6,360 nucleotides of DNA from an uncultured Selenomonas sp. (lineage in GTDB: Bacteria; Bacillota; Negativicutes; Selenomonadales; Selenomonadaceae), in assembly GCA_947097535.1 (NCBI GenBank), contig CAMURM010000103.1, positions 1-6,360 of the forward strand, given 5' to 3'. Shown here in pieces: positions 1 to 6,356 of the stretch. Every line of letters begins with the position of its first letter. Within the stretch, counting starts at the first letter, position 1. The notes under the pieces are model-generated. The model did no database searches, had not been told where the DNA came from, and saw only the letters and a list, made by a program, of their open reading frames with translations. The position numbers were made by a program, and so were the translations under genes.

Positions 1-117
1 CGCCTGCTGCTTCTGCCGGTTCATTTCCGTCTGCTGCCTGCGGCTCTCGGCATGTTTGGCCAGAAGCTCCTTCTTCTTGTTTTCGCGCGCCTCCTTCACG
101 TCCTTCTTCTTAGCCAT
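1..117 (-). CDS. Partial CDS: basic, coiled-coil-like protein downstream of the Cas10-like gene (5' end only)
   Basis: The first 39 codons of a gene that continues beyond position 1 are visible, so its length and function are unknown and I do not recognise the family. The ATG is at 117-115. It is preceded by a very good Shine-Dalgarno site, GAGGAGGT, with 5 nt spacing, and no stop interrupts the frame. The visible N-terminus starts MAKKKDVKEARENKKK and has 13 Lys/Arg against 6 Asp/Glu, plus five Gln. There is no hydrophobic stretch, signal peptide or Cys pair. The composition suggests a charged helix or coiled coil, or a disordered nucleic-acid-binding tail. The start overlaps the end of the Cas10-like gene by 8 nt (110-117) in another frame, which suggests translational coupling and a shared operon. 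It could be a small accessory protein or the N-terminus of a larger effector. Confidence 0.72.
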   Translation of the reverse strand, partial: MAKKKDVKEARENKKKELLAKHAESRRQQTEMNRQKQQA

Positions 118-1825
118 GCTGCACCTCCTCGGGTACATAGAAGTCGATCATCTCGATGGCGTCGACATAAGGCGTCCTGCCCGCCTGCCACAAGGCTTCG
201 CGATACGGCTCCCATGCCGCGATCTCAGGCAGGCGCATCTTCGCACCGCGTGCGATCAAGCGTCGGTACTGCGCCATGAATTGTTCGTGCTCATGTCTGC
301 CCGCCGAAAGCACGGCGCGCAGCTCCTTGATCTTGTTCATTGGCAGGCGCGCCCCGCCCTGCACGAGCTGGCGCACAGCCTCGGTGAGGTTGCCGATATG
401 CTGCGGCTCCGCCGCATCGCCGTCGACACGATAAGGGCCGAAGTGCATCGTGCCGCACTTGCCGCTGTATTGCTGCGCTCGAATCTGCTCCAAGGTCGGC
501 GGCTGCTCACCGTGCAGGATGGCGAAGTCGAGCCAGCATGAAGTGCCTTCCTCGCGCATGGCACGCATCTTCGACTTTGCCGCGCTGCAGAGCTGCTCGG
601 CAATCTCGTAGCCGCGGAAGAAAGGATAGGCGGTCGGCAGGATGCTGATGCCGCCGCAGCTGTCGATGCCCAAATCGTTCAGCGCTTCCATGATCGTGCG
701 CGTGAAGGCGAGCGCATACTTCGCCGTGCAGACGAAAGTCATATCGTCGCCGCCAAGCACGATGGGGCGGATCGGCAGAAACAGCTTGCCGTCGTCGGCT
801 TCTTCCAACACGAGGTGCTTTTGCAGCGAGGCATAATCGCCAATGATGTCGTCGAGCAGTACGCTGAAAGCCGTAATCGTCTTTTTATAGACGGCGAGCG
901 ACATGTTCTTGCGCTTCGTCAGCGTATCCGAGTCACGGAACTTCTCGCCCATGTTGTTGCCGTCGATATGGACGATCGCCATGTAGTCTTCCGTCTCTCG
1001 CTGTCCGAGCTTCTCAAACTCCGAGGGAAACGCATACTTTTGCAGTGCCTCCGCAAGCTTATCAGGCACGAAAGTATAAGGGACGGATGCAGTGAACGGC
1101 TCACCCTCCAGCGATTTCAGGACGCTGCGCAGCTTGTCCAAAAGCTCCTCCTCGGCAGGCGCGATGATTCCGTCCTTCTTCCGCGCCGCCAGGAGCTTCC
1201 GCTTCACTTCCCATGAGATAAAGCGGCTTTCCTGCTGCACGTCGTCCACGTCGTAGGCGTTCGCCGTCTCCGCACTTGCTTCGCACGAGAGCGTCAAGCC
1301 CGTGTAGGGCAGCGATACCGCAGGAAAGAACAAATTCTGCTGTGCCTTGAGCTTATGGACGAGGTGCGTGAGATCGTCGATCTCCTCTTCTTCGCCGTTC
1401 GCGAGCTTCACGCGCGTCACGCGATAGGAGCCGTCCGCATCGAGCACGATCTCGCCGCGCGCCGCCCCCGTGCGCAGTCCGGGGCTCTTCCACAGCAGCC
1501 GCTTCGTGAAGGCTCGAATCACCTCGACGAGTTCTTCATCCGTCGTTTCCTCACGGAACAACACCAGGGCATTGCCGCCGCCGATGTAGCCGATGCGGCA
1601 CCTTTGCTCCATCCGCGTCCAGTCGGGCGACTCCACCTCGCGCCATGTCGCATCATCGACCTCCGACTCGCCGAAAAGCTCGCGCAGGACATGAAGGAGC
1701 TCGCGCGCAAAGGCACTTTCGACCAAGAACGACGCCCCGATATTCGTCTTGAGGCGATTGCTCGAAAAGATATATTTCTGTATCGAGCGCGTGTCAAAAA
1801 GAATTGCCTGCAGTCTGATTGCCAT
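110..1825 (-). CDS. Cas10/Cmr2-like palm-domain protein (putative nucleotide cyclase/polymerase, no HD domain)
   Basis: The product has 571 residues. Seen in the sequence: an N-terminal segment (about 1-110) with FDTRSIQKYIFSSNRLKTNI (10-29) and a glycine-rich IGGGNALVLF strand (81-90), resembling Palm1 of Cas10/Cmr2. A second palm (about 280-435) has IDGNNMGEKF (287-296, D288 a likely metal ligand), LGGDDMTF with GGDD at 358-361, and GGISILPTAYPFFRGYEIAE (391-410). A helical C-terminus (about 470-571) is like Cas10 domain 4. Known of the family: the GGDD palm of type III Cas10 makes cyclic oligoadenylates, and related GGDD proteins (mCpol) act in CRISPR-independent signalling. Missing: the N-terminal HD nuclease and the CxxC zinc finger (only C181 remains at about that place). 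ATG 1825 follows AGGGAGGG. It lies downstream of the rib operon terminator and overlaps the next gene by 8 nt. A role in cyclic nucleotide signalling or anti-phage defence is inference; the palm assignment is fairly sure. Confidence 0.85.
   Translation of the reverse strand: MAIRLQAILFDTRSIQKYIFSSNRLKTNIGASFLVESAFARELLHVLRELFGESEVDDATWREVESPDWTRMEQRCRIGYIGGGNALVLFREETTDEELVEVIRAFTKRLLWKSPGLRTGAARGEIVLDADGSYRVTRVKLANGEEEEIDDLTHLVHKLKAQQNLFFPAVSLPYTGLTLSCEASAETANAYDVDDVQQESRFISWEVKRKLLAARKKDGIIAPAEEELLDKLRSVLKSLEGEPFTASVPYTFVPDKLAEALQKYAFPSEFEKLGQRETEDYMAIVHIDGNNMGEKFRDSDTLTKRKNMSLAVYKKTITAFSVLLDDIIGDYASLQKHLVLEEADDGKLFLPIRPIVLGGDDMTFVCTAKYALAFTRTIMEALNDLGIDSCGGISILPTAYPFFRGYEIAEQLCSAAKSKMRAMREEGTSCWLDFAILHGEQPPTLEQIRAQQYSGKCGTMHFGPYRVDGDAAEPQHIGNLTEAVRQLVQGGARLPMNKIKELRAVLSAGRHEHEQFMAQYRRLIARGAKMRLPEIAAWEPYREALWQAGRTPYVDAIEMIDFYVPEEVQHG
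118..130 (-). promoter_or_regulatory. Ribosome binding site for the partial downstream gene
   Basis: The minus-strand sequence GAGGAGGTGCAGC immediately precedes ATG 117. GAGGAGGT (130-123) is a near-perfect anti-16S match at 5 nt spacing. It lies inside the last codons of the Cas10-like gene. It is the main support that the short open frame running off the window edge is a real gene. Confidence 0.8.
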
Positions 1826-1836
1826 CTATACTTCCC

Positions 1837-1942
1837 TCCCTTAATTTTTCCCATTATTTATTCAATTCGCCTTTATAAAAAGAAATCCTCTCAACCAGCG
1901 GCGAGTCTCCGGAAATATGTGAAACAAATTTTACGATTCCAA
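1837..1942 (-). promoter_or_regulatory. Candidate promoter region of the Cas10-like gene
   Basis: This is the AT-rich gap between the rib operon terminator and ATG 1825, clearly poorer in GC than the flanking genes. One minus-strand candidate is TTGGAA (1942-1937), a 17 nt spacer and CATATT (1919-1914); each hexamer matches the sigma-70 consensus at 4 of 6 bases. A better -10 hexamer, TATAAA (1877-1872), has no good -35 at proper distance. A promoter is expected here because the preceding terminator is strong, but neither candidate is convincing by itself. Confidence 0.3.
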
Positions 1943-1985
1943 TAGAAAAACTCCTCCGAGACGCGCGCGTCGTTTCGGAGGAGTT
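1941..1985 (-). terminator. Rho-independent terminator closing the riboflavin operon
   Basis: On the minus strand AACTCCTCCGA (1985-1975) pairs perfectly with TCGGAGGAGTT (1959-1949), an 11 bp stem that runs into the tail TTTTTCTATT. Inside it the 12 nt palindrome GACGCGCGCGTC (1971-1960) extends the hairpin, with a 3 nt bulge (AAC) on the 5' side. It starts 23 nt after the stop of the phosphodiesterase gene. The U-tract is on the minus-strand side only, so it acts in that one direction and separates the rib operon from the Cas10-like locus. Confidence 0.93.
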
Positions 1986-2008
1986 CAGGGAAATACGGAT
2001 AAAACAGC

Positions 2009-2566
2009 TCAAAGCTTCAATGCCATCAGCACCTCATCCGTATCGAGGTCGAAGATCTCGATCTTCTCGTCCGTCATGACGGCGACGGTCGCCCTGCCGT
2101 CCTCGCGCTTCGACAGAGACGGAGAGCCGGGATTGACGAACACGGTCGCGCCGCGTTTTTCGAGGACGTTCGTATGGATGTGCCCCGTGATGAAGATGTC
2201 TGCGCGCATCGTGCGCGCGGCTTCATCCTTAGCAGCGTCACTCTCGATGAGGTGTCCGTGCGTCGCGACGATGCGCCTGCCGCCGACGAAGGCGTAGGCG
2301 TAGGGCACCTGAATCGGCGTCTTTAAGACGAGCTGATCGACCTCGGAGTCGCAGTTGCCGCGGCAGATGAGGACGGGCGGCACGCTCGCGTTGATCTTAT
2401 CGGCAAGCCCCGCGGGGTTGTAGTCCTCCTTCATCGGGTTGCGCGGGCCGTGATAGAGCACGTCGCCCGCGTGGATGATGAGGTCGGCGTCATGAAAATG
2501 CTTCTGATAGGCAAGCTCCCAACGCTTCTCACAGCCGTGCGTATCGCTGATGATGCCGATTTTCAT
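2009..2566 (-). CDS. yfcE: YfcE-family metallophosphodiesterase
   Basis: The product has 185 residues, close to E. coli YfcE (about 184). It has the full calcineurin-like metallophosphoesterase motif set: SDTHG (7-11, D8 and H10), GDVLYHGPRN (34-43, D35), RGNCDSEVDQ (69-78, N71), THGH (102-105) and GHIH (128-131). These residues would hold the two metal ions. GPRN after GDV and CDSEVDQ after GN are typical of the YfcE subgroup. Family members are cytoplasmic and hydrolyse model phosphodiesters; the natural substrate is not settled. There is no signal peptide. ATG 2566 lies 12 nt after the ribH stop, with a G-rich ribosome site (GAGGGGG) overlapping that stop. It is therefore the last gene of the rib operon and should share its FMN control. 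Whether it acts in flavin metabolism or only rides along is unknown. Confidence 0.92.
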   Translation of the reverse strand: MKIGIISDTHGCEKRWELAYQKHFHDADLIIHAGDVLYHGPRNPMKEDYNPAGLADKINASVPPVLICRGNCDSEVDQLVLKTPIQVPYAYAFVGGRRIVATHGHLIESDAAKDEAARTMRADIFITGHIHTNVLEKRGATVFVNPGSPSLSKREDGRATVAVMTDEKIEIFDLDTDEVLMALKL

Positions 2567-2578
2567 GCTCTCGCCCCC

Positions 2579-3046
2579 TCAGCCGATCTTCTTCAAGAGG
2601 CTTGCAAGCTCCATCGCCGCGAGCGCGCAGTCCGCGCCCTTGTTGCCCGCCTTCGTGCCCGCGCGCTCGATCGCCTGCTCGATGTTCTCCGTCGTCAGAA
2701 CGCCGAAGAGCGTCGGCACGCCCGTCGAGAGCCCGACCTGCGCGACGCCCTTCGACACTTCATTGCAGACATAATCATAATGCGTCGTCGCGCCGCGAAT
2801 GACCGCACCGAGGCAAATCACGGCATCGTACTTGCCGCTCTCCGCCATCTTCTTGGCAACAATCGGAATCTCGAACGCGCCCGGCACCCAGGCGACATCA
2901 ATGTCATCTTCCTTCGTCTCGTGACGATGCAGCGTATCGAGCGCGCCGCCCAGGAGCTTGCTCGTGATGAACTCGTTGAAGCGCGCCGCCACGATGCCGA
3001 TATGAAGTCCCTTGCCTGTGATGAATCCTTCGATCGTCTTTGCCAT
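2579..3046 (-). CDS. ribH: 6,7-dimethyl-8-ribityllumazine synthase
   Basis: This enzyme condenses 5-amino-6-ribitylaminouracil with 3,4-dihydroxy-2-butanone 4-phosphate (made by RibBA) to give lumazine, the substrate of RibE. The 155 residues are the usual length. Visible family signatures are ARFNEFIT (21-28, F23 stacks on the substrate), WVPGAFEIP (53-61), [13 protein letters not shown] (81-93, with general-base H89) and [10 protein letters not shown] (128-137, R128 phosphate binding). All key residues are present. ATG 3046 follows GAGGAGG at 7 nt spacing, and the gap to the ribBA stop is 19 nt, so it is cotranscribed. Family members assemble as pentamers or 60-subunit shells in the cytoplasm; the oligomeric state here cannot be read from sequence. 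Confidence 0.98.
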   Translation of the reverse strand: MAKTIEGFITGKGLHIGIVAARFNEFITSKLLGGALDTLHRHETKEDDIDVAWVPGAFEIPIVAKKMAESGKYDAVICLGAVIRGATTHYDYVCNEVSKGVAQVGLSTGVPTLFGVLTTENIEQAIERAGTKAGNKGADCALAAMELASLLKKIG

Positions 3047-3065
3047 GATTTTTCCTCCTCGAATC

Positions 3066-4280
3066 TCAGCCGTTCAATGTATCGTCATTGAGCAGATGCC
3101 CCATCTTGACCTTCTTGACGCTCAAGTAGCGCTTGTCGAACTTATTCGCCTTGACCATGAGCGGCACGCGCTCGACGATTTCGAGGTTGTAGCCCTCAAG
3201 TCCCGCGCGCTTGGCGGGATTGTTCGTCATGAGGCGGATGCTCGTGAGGCCGAGGTCGGAGAGAATCTGTGCGCCGATGCCGTAGTCGCGGAGGTCGGGC
3301 GCGAAGCCGAGCTCGACGTTCGCCTCGACCGTGTCGGAGCCTTTATCCTGCAGCTCGTAAGCGCGCATCTTGTTCGCGAGGCCGATGCCGCGTCCCTCCT
3401 GACGCATGTAGAGCACGACGCCCTCGCCTTCCTTCTCGATGTTCTTGAGCGCGATGGCGAGCTGATCGCCGCAGTCGCAGCGCAGCGAGCCGAGTGCGTC
3501 GCCCGTCAGGCATTCGGAGTGGACGCGCACGAGCACGTTCTTCTTGCCCGCGACCTCGCCCTTGACGACGGCGAGGTGGCACTTGCCGTCGAGCGCACTC
3601 TCATACGCCTTGATGCGGAAGTGGCCGTAGCGGCTCGGGAAGTCAACGTCGGCGACCTGCTCGACGAAGCTCTCCGTGCGCTTCCTGTACTCGATGAGCG
3701 CCTTGACCGTGATGATATTGAGCCCGTGCTTCTTCGCGAATTCCTTGAGCTCGGGCGTGCGCATCATGTGTCCGTCGTCCGCCATGATCTCGCAGCAAAG
3801 CCCTGCGGGATAGTAGCCCGCCAGACGCGCAAGATCCGTCGTCGCTTCCGTGTGCCCCGTGCGGCGCAGCACGCCGCCCTCGACGGAGCGCAGCGGGAAG
3901 ACGTGCCCCGGACGGCGGAACGAGGCGGGCTTCGCCGTCGGATCGAGCAGGAGCTTGATCGTCTGGCAGCGCTCAAACGCTGAAATGCCCGTTTCCGTAT
4001 GATAGGCGTCGATGGAAACGGTGAATGCCGTCTCGTGATTGTCCGTGTTGTTCGCGACCATCTGCCCGATGTTGAGCTCGTCGAGGCGCTTGCCGTCGAT
4101 CGGCGTGCAGATGAGCCCCTTCGCGTACTTCGCCATGAAGTTGATGTCCTCGGGCTTGACCGTCGCTGCCGCGATGATGAGATCGCCCTCGTTCTCGCGG
4201 TCCTCGTCATCGACGACGACGACCATCTTGCCGTACTTGATATCCTCGATTGCCTGCTCTATCGTTGCAAAATCTGACAT
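3066..4280 (-). CDS. ribBA: Bifunctional 3,4-dihydroxy-2-butanone-4-phosphate synthase / GTP cyclohydrolase II
   Basis: This 404-residue fusion supplies both branches of riboflavin synthesis. The N-terminal half (about 1-205) turns ribulose 5-phosphate into DHBP. It carries the metal-site loop DDEDREN (24-30), [16 protein letters not shown] (89-104), [10 protein letters not shown] (122-131) and TGHTEA (141-146). The C-terminal half (about 206-404) opens GTP to the pyrimidine intermediate. It carries [20 protein letters not shown] (254-273) with zinc ligands C257, C268 and C270, then [13 protein letters not shown] (292-304) and [11 protein letters not shown] (330-340). Both sets of active-site residues look intact, so both activities are expected, unlike some plant and actinobacterial homologues that have lost one. 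ATG 4280 follows AAGGAGAT at about 9 nt. It sits 51 nt after the ribE stop and 19 nt before ribH. Confidence 0.98.
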   Translation of the reverse strand: MSDFATIEQAIEDIKYGKMVVVVDDEDRENEGDLIIAAATVKPEDINFMAKYAKGLICTPIDGKRLDELNIGQMVANNTDNHETAFTVSIDAYHTETGISAFERCQTIKLLLDPTAKPASFRRPGHVFPLRSVEGGVLRRTGHTEATTDLARLAGYYPAGLCCEIMADDGHMMRTPELKEFAKKHGLNIITVKALIEYRKRTESFVEQVADVDFPSRYGHFRIKAYESALDGKCHLAVVKGEVAGKKNVLVRVHSECLTGDALGSLRCDCGDQLAIALKNIEKEGEGVVLYMRQEGRGIGLANKMRAYELQDKGSDTVEANVELGFAPDLRDYGIGAQILSDLGLTSIRLMTNNPAKRAGLEGYNLEIVERVPLMVKANKFDKRYLSVKKVKMGHLLNDDTLNG

Positions 4281-4331
4281 AATTGCGGCATCTCCTTATC
4301 TCTGGGAAGCACGGATACATCCGGCACTCCC

Positions 4332-4985
4332 TTAAAATCCCTGCTGACGCAGGAAATCCATCGTTATTTTGCCCGCGCTCTTCGGCGCGTCGCTTTCCTC
4401 GGGCGTTCGCGCGCCGGGAAAAAGCTTCTCCACATACTTGCCGAGGATGTCCGTCTCGATGTTCAGACGGCTGCCGACGCGCTTTTCGCGCAGATTCGTG
4501 ATCTCGCGCGTATGCGGGATGAGGCTGACCGTGAAGTCCGCCGCGCCCGCGCGCGCCACCGTGAGACTAATGCCGTCGAGCGCGACGGAGCCCTTCTCGA
4601 CGATGTAGCGCAGCAGCCCAGCGTCCGCGCGCACCGTGAGCAGGATGGCGTTGCCCTCCTCCTTCAGCGCGGCGATCGTGCCCACGCCGTCGATATGGCC
4701 GCTGACGATGTGCCCGCCCAGGCGGCTCTTCAGCGTCAGGGCGCGCTCCAGGTTGACGCGGCTGCCGTGCCTGAGCTCGGCAAGCGAGGTGCGCCGCACG
4801 GTCTCGGGCATGACGTCCGCCGTGAAGTGCGCGGCATCGAAATGCGTGACCGTCAGGCAGATGCCGTTGACCGCGATGCTGTCGCCGAGCGCGACGTCTT
4901 CGAGCACCCGCTTCGCGCGGATGGCGATCTCGCCGCCCGCCAGTCGCTCAAGCGTGCCGACCTCTTCAATGATTCCTGTAAACAA
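4332..4985 (-). CDS. ribE: Riboflavin synthase, alpha subunit
   Basis: This enzyme dismutates two molecules of 6,7-dimethyl-8-ribityllumazine into riboflavin and 5-amino-6-ribitylaminouracil, the last step of the pathway. The product has 217 residues and the family's internal duplication of two barrel domains: repeat 1 (about 1-96) with MFTGIIEEVG, GDSIAVNGICLTV (34-46) and RLGGHIVSGHIDG (88-100), and repeat 2 (about 97-195) with KGSVALDGISLTV (131-143) and NIETDILGKYVEKL (175-188). The C-terminal tail to 217 is poorly conserved. The start is TTG (4985-4983): MFTGIIEEVG is the invariant family N-terminus, and the only upstream codons in frame are CCT and the TAG stop of ribD. The ribosome site is mediocre (AAGGGGG, 11 nt away), so translation probably depends on coupling to ribD. 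B. subtilis nomenclature is used; the E. coli name is ribC. Confidence 0.97.
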   Translation of the reverse strand: MFTGIIEEVGTLERLAGGEIAIRAKRVLEDVALGDSIAVNGICLTVTHFDAAHFTADVMPETVRRTSLAELRHGSRVNLERALTLKSRLGGHIVSGHIDGVGTIAALKEEGNAILLTVRADAGLLRYIVEKGSVALDGISLTVARAGAADFTVSLIPHTREITNLREKRVGSRLNIETDILGKYVEKLFPGARTPEESDAPKSAGKITMDFLRQQGF

Positions 4986-4988
4986 AGG

Positions 4989-6092
4989 CTACTTCGCCCC
5001 CTTCGCCACATAGCCCGTGAGGAGAACATCCGCGCCGACCATCTCCGCCGTGAGCTCTTTGAGCTCTACGGCATCCGCAAGCTCGGCGAAGCCTTCGCCC
5101 TCGACGCTCGTCAGCGCACGCGCGCCGCCCACGAGCTTCGGCGCAATAAACGCATGCACCTTGTCGACAAGCCCCGCCGCAAGCAGCGAGAAGTTCAGCG
5201 TGCCGCCGCCCTCGACGAATACCGATGTGATGTCACGACTCGCCAGCAGGCGCAGCAGCGCCGCGAGATCGACGCGCTCGCCCTCGCCTGCACAGACGAC
5301 GTCTGCGCCCGCCGCGCGAAGGGCAGCACAGCGCTCCTCGGGCGCGGCGCGCGTGACGGCGATGAGCGTCTTTGCCGCGCCGTCCGAGACGACGCATGCA
5401 GAGAGCGGCGTGCGCGCGCAGCTGTCGACGATGACGCGCAGGGGATTTCGCCCCGTGCCGTCCGCGAGCCGCGTCGTCAGCGAGGGATCGTCCGCGAGCA
5501 CCGTGCCGATGCCGACGACGATGGCATCCGCCACATCGCGCATCTCGTGCACGCGCTGCCGCGCCGCTTCGCCCGTGATCCATTGCGATTTTCCCGCCGC
5601 TGTCGCAATCTTGCCGTCGAGCGTCATCGCGGTCTTGAGCGTGACAAAGGGCAGTTTCTTTGTCACCCATTTGAGATACGCTTCATTGAGGCGGCGCGCT
5701 TCTTCGGCGAGCACGCCCACCGTCACCTCGACGCCCGCCGCTTCGAGCATCGCCTTGCCGCGCCCTGCGACGAGCGGATTCGGGTCGAGCATGGCAGTGA
5801 CGACGCGCCGCACGCCCGCCTTGATCAGCGCCTCGGCGCAAGGCCCCGTGCGCCCGTAGTGCGAGCACGGCTCAAGCGTCACATAGGCAGTCGCACCGCG
5901 CGCGAGATTGCCCGCCATCGCGAGCGCGTGCACCTCGGCGTGCGGCGTGCCCGCCTTGCGATGCCAACCCGCGCCGACGATGCGCCCCTCGCGCACGATG
6001 ACGGCGCCGACGAGCGGATTCGGCGAGGTGCGCCCGCGCGCGTTCGCGGCGAGAAGGAGCGCCTCGCGCATGAAATCCTCGTCCCGCTGCAT
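4989..6092 (-). CDS. ribD: Bifunctional diaminohydroxyphosphoribosylaminopyrimidine deaminase / 5-amino-6-(5-phosphoribosylamino)uracil reductase
   Basis: This enzyme deaminates, then reduces with NADPH, the pyrimidine made by the RibA half of RibBA. The product has 367 residues, the normal length. The deaminase domain (about 1-145) has HAEVHAL (51-57, zinc ligand H51, catalytic E53) and PCSHYGRTGPC (75-85, zinc ligands C76 and C85). The reductase domain (about 148-367) has KTAMTLDGKIA (153-163), SQWITG (169-174), DDPSLTTR (201-208), EGGGTLN (294-300) and APKLVGG (317-323). I chose ATG 6092 rather than the upstream in-frame ATG 6137: AAAGGAGG lies 7 nt before 6092, and MQRDEDFMREAL aligns with the normal RibD start. 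It is the first gene after the FMN riboswitch. Its TAG stop is 3 nt before the ribE TTG, in the same frame. Confidence 0.97.
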   Translation of the reverse strand: MQRDEDFMREALLLAANARGRTSPNPLVGAVIVREGRIVGAGWHRKAGTPHAEVHALAMAGNLARGATAYVTLEPCSHYGRTGPCAEALIKAGVRRVVTAMLDPNPLVAGRGKAMLEAAGVEVTVGVLAEEARRLNEAYLKWVTKKLPFVTLKTAMTLDGKIATAAGKSQWITGEAARQRVHEMRDVADAIVVGIGTVLADDPSLTTRLADGTGRNPLRVIVDSCARTPLSACVVSDGAAKTLIAVTRAAPEERCAALRAAGADVVCAGEGERVDLAALLRLLASRDITSVFVEGGGTLNFSLLAAGLVDKVHAFIAPKLVGGARALTSVEGEGFAELADAVELKELTAEMVGADVLLTGYVAKGAK

Positions 6093-6107
6093 CCTCCCGC
6101 CTCCTTT
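6093..6107 (-). promoter_or_regulatory. Ribosome binding site that fixes the ribD start
   Basis: On the minus strand AAAGGAGG (6107-6100) lies 7 nt before ATG 6092. A second GGGAGG abuts the ATG and is too close to be useful. The longer reading frame from ATG 6137 would place this site inside coding sequence and add 15 residues (MHLSVLLKEKKGGGR) foreign to RibD. Confidence 0.85.
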
Positions 6108-6186
6108 CTTTTCTTTGAGAAGCACAGATAAATGCAAATCCTCTATCGGGCGGATCCCCTTTTATCCGAGCTTCCCCTTTTTCTGC

Positions 6187-6227
6187 ACAAAAAAAGACCG
6201 CAAAAAGAACACTCTTTTCACAGTCTT
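6187..6227 (-). terminator. Expression-platform terminator of the FMN riboswitch
   Basis: On the minus strand AAGACTGTGAAAAGA (6227-6213) folds on TCTTTTTGCGGTCTT (6208-6194) around a GTGT loop. This gives a continuous 15 bp stem with three G-U wobbles, followed by a run of U. It sits 24 nt after the aptamer and about 100 nt upstream of ribD, the standard place for FMN-dependent premature termination. The first seven bases of the 5' arm can also pair with the start of the aptamer (6358-6352), giving a mutually exclusive antiterminator. Confidence 0.92.
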
Positions 6228-6250
6228 CGCAATGCAAACAAAACTTGCAC

Positions 6251-6356
6251 GTCTTTTCCCATCCAGACTATACTGTCGGCTTCGGAATCACACCGAATCT
6301 GCCAAAAGGCTCGCGGGCTATACCGCCGGTGGGGACTTCCACCCCGCCCCAAAGAC
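6251..6356 (-). ncRNA. FMN riboswitch aptamer (RFN element)
   Basis: The whole aptamer is present on the minus strand. P1 is formed by GTCTTT (6356-6351) and AAAGAC (6256-6251). Between these arms lie the strongly conserved RFN blocks: ACCGGCGGTATAGCCCGCGAGC, read in two pieces as ACCGGCGGTATAG and CCCGCGAGCC, then GGCAGATTCGGTG, GATTCCGAAGCCGACAG and TATAGTCTGGATGGGAA. Compared with the usual GACGG...TCCGG hairpin, this copy has GACAG...TCTGG, a compensated G-C to A-U change that supports a working fold. FMN binding is known to stabilise P1 and turn off downstream rib genes. Its promoter lies beyond 6360, outside the window. Confidence 0.97.

Noticed and set aside
110..1825. Plain diguanylate cyclase (GGDEF) identity for the Cas10-like gene
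   Set aside because: The signature is GGDD, not GG(D/E)EF. The N-terminal SIQKYIF and IGGGN segments, the downstream YPFFRGYEIAE strand-helix and the helical C-terminus fit Cas10/Cmr2 rather than GGDEF enzymes.
1519..1854. A 111-codon minus-strand frame overlapping the start of the Cas10-like gene
   Set aside because: It lies in another frame over the conserved Palm1-like segment and has a Ser/Arg-rich, domain-free product.
1..2000. CRISPR array or other spaced direct repeats near the Cas10-like gene
   Set aside because: No repeated unit of 23-40 bases with regular spacing was seen on reading the region. The only clear inverted repeat is the terminator at 1941-1985.
3012..3983. A 323-codon open frame on the plus strand opposite ribBA
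   Set aside because: It is an antisense shadow of a fully conserved ribBA gene, with low-complexity Ala/Arg/Val/Leu composition and no ribosome site of note.
4512..6131. A 539-codon open frame on the plus strand opposite ribD and ribE
   Set aside because: It is a GC-rich antisense shadow: its product is Arg/Ala/Asp-rich with no recognisable domain, while the minus strand encodes complete, conserved RibD and RibE.
6093..6137. Upstream in-frame ATG that would extend RibD by 15 residues
   Set aside because: The extension contains the ribosome binding site of the internal start at 6092, and its residues do not look like RibD.
6128..6186. Possible second regulatory hairpin between the riboswitch terminator and ribD (CGGAT...ATCCG)
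   Set aside because: It is only 5 bp with an 8 nt loop, has no U-tract and does not pair with the ribosome binding site, so it is likely to be chance.
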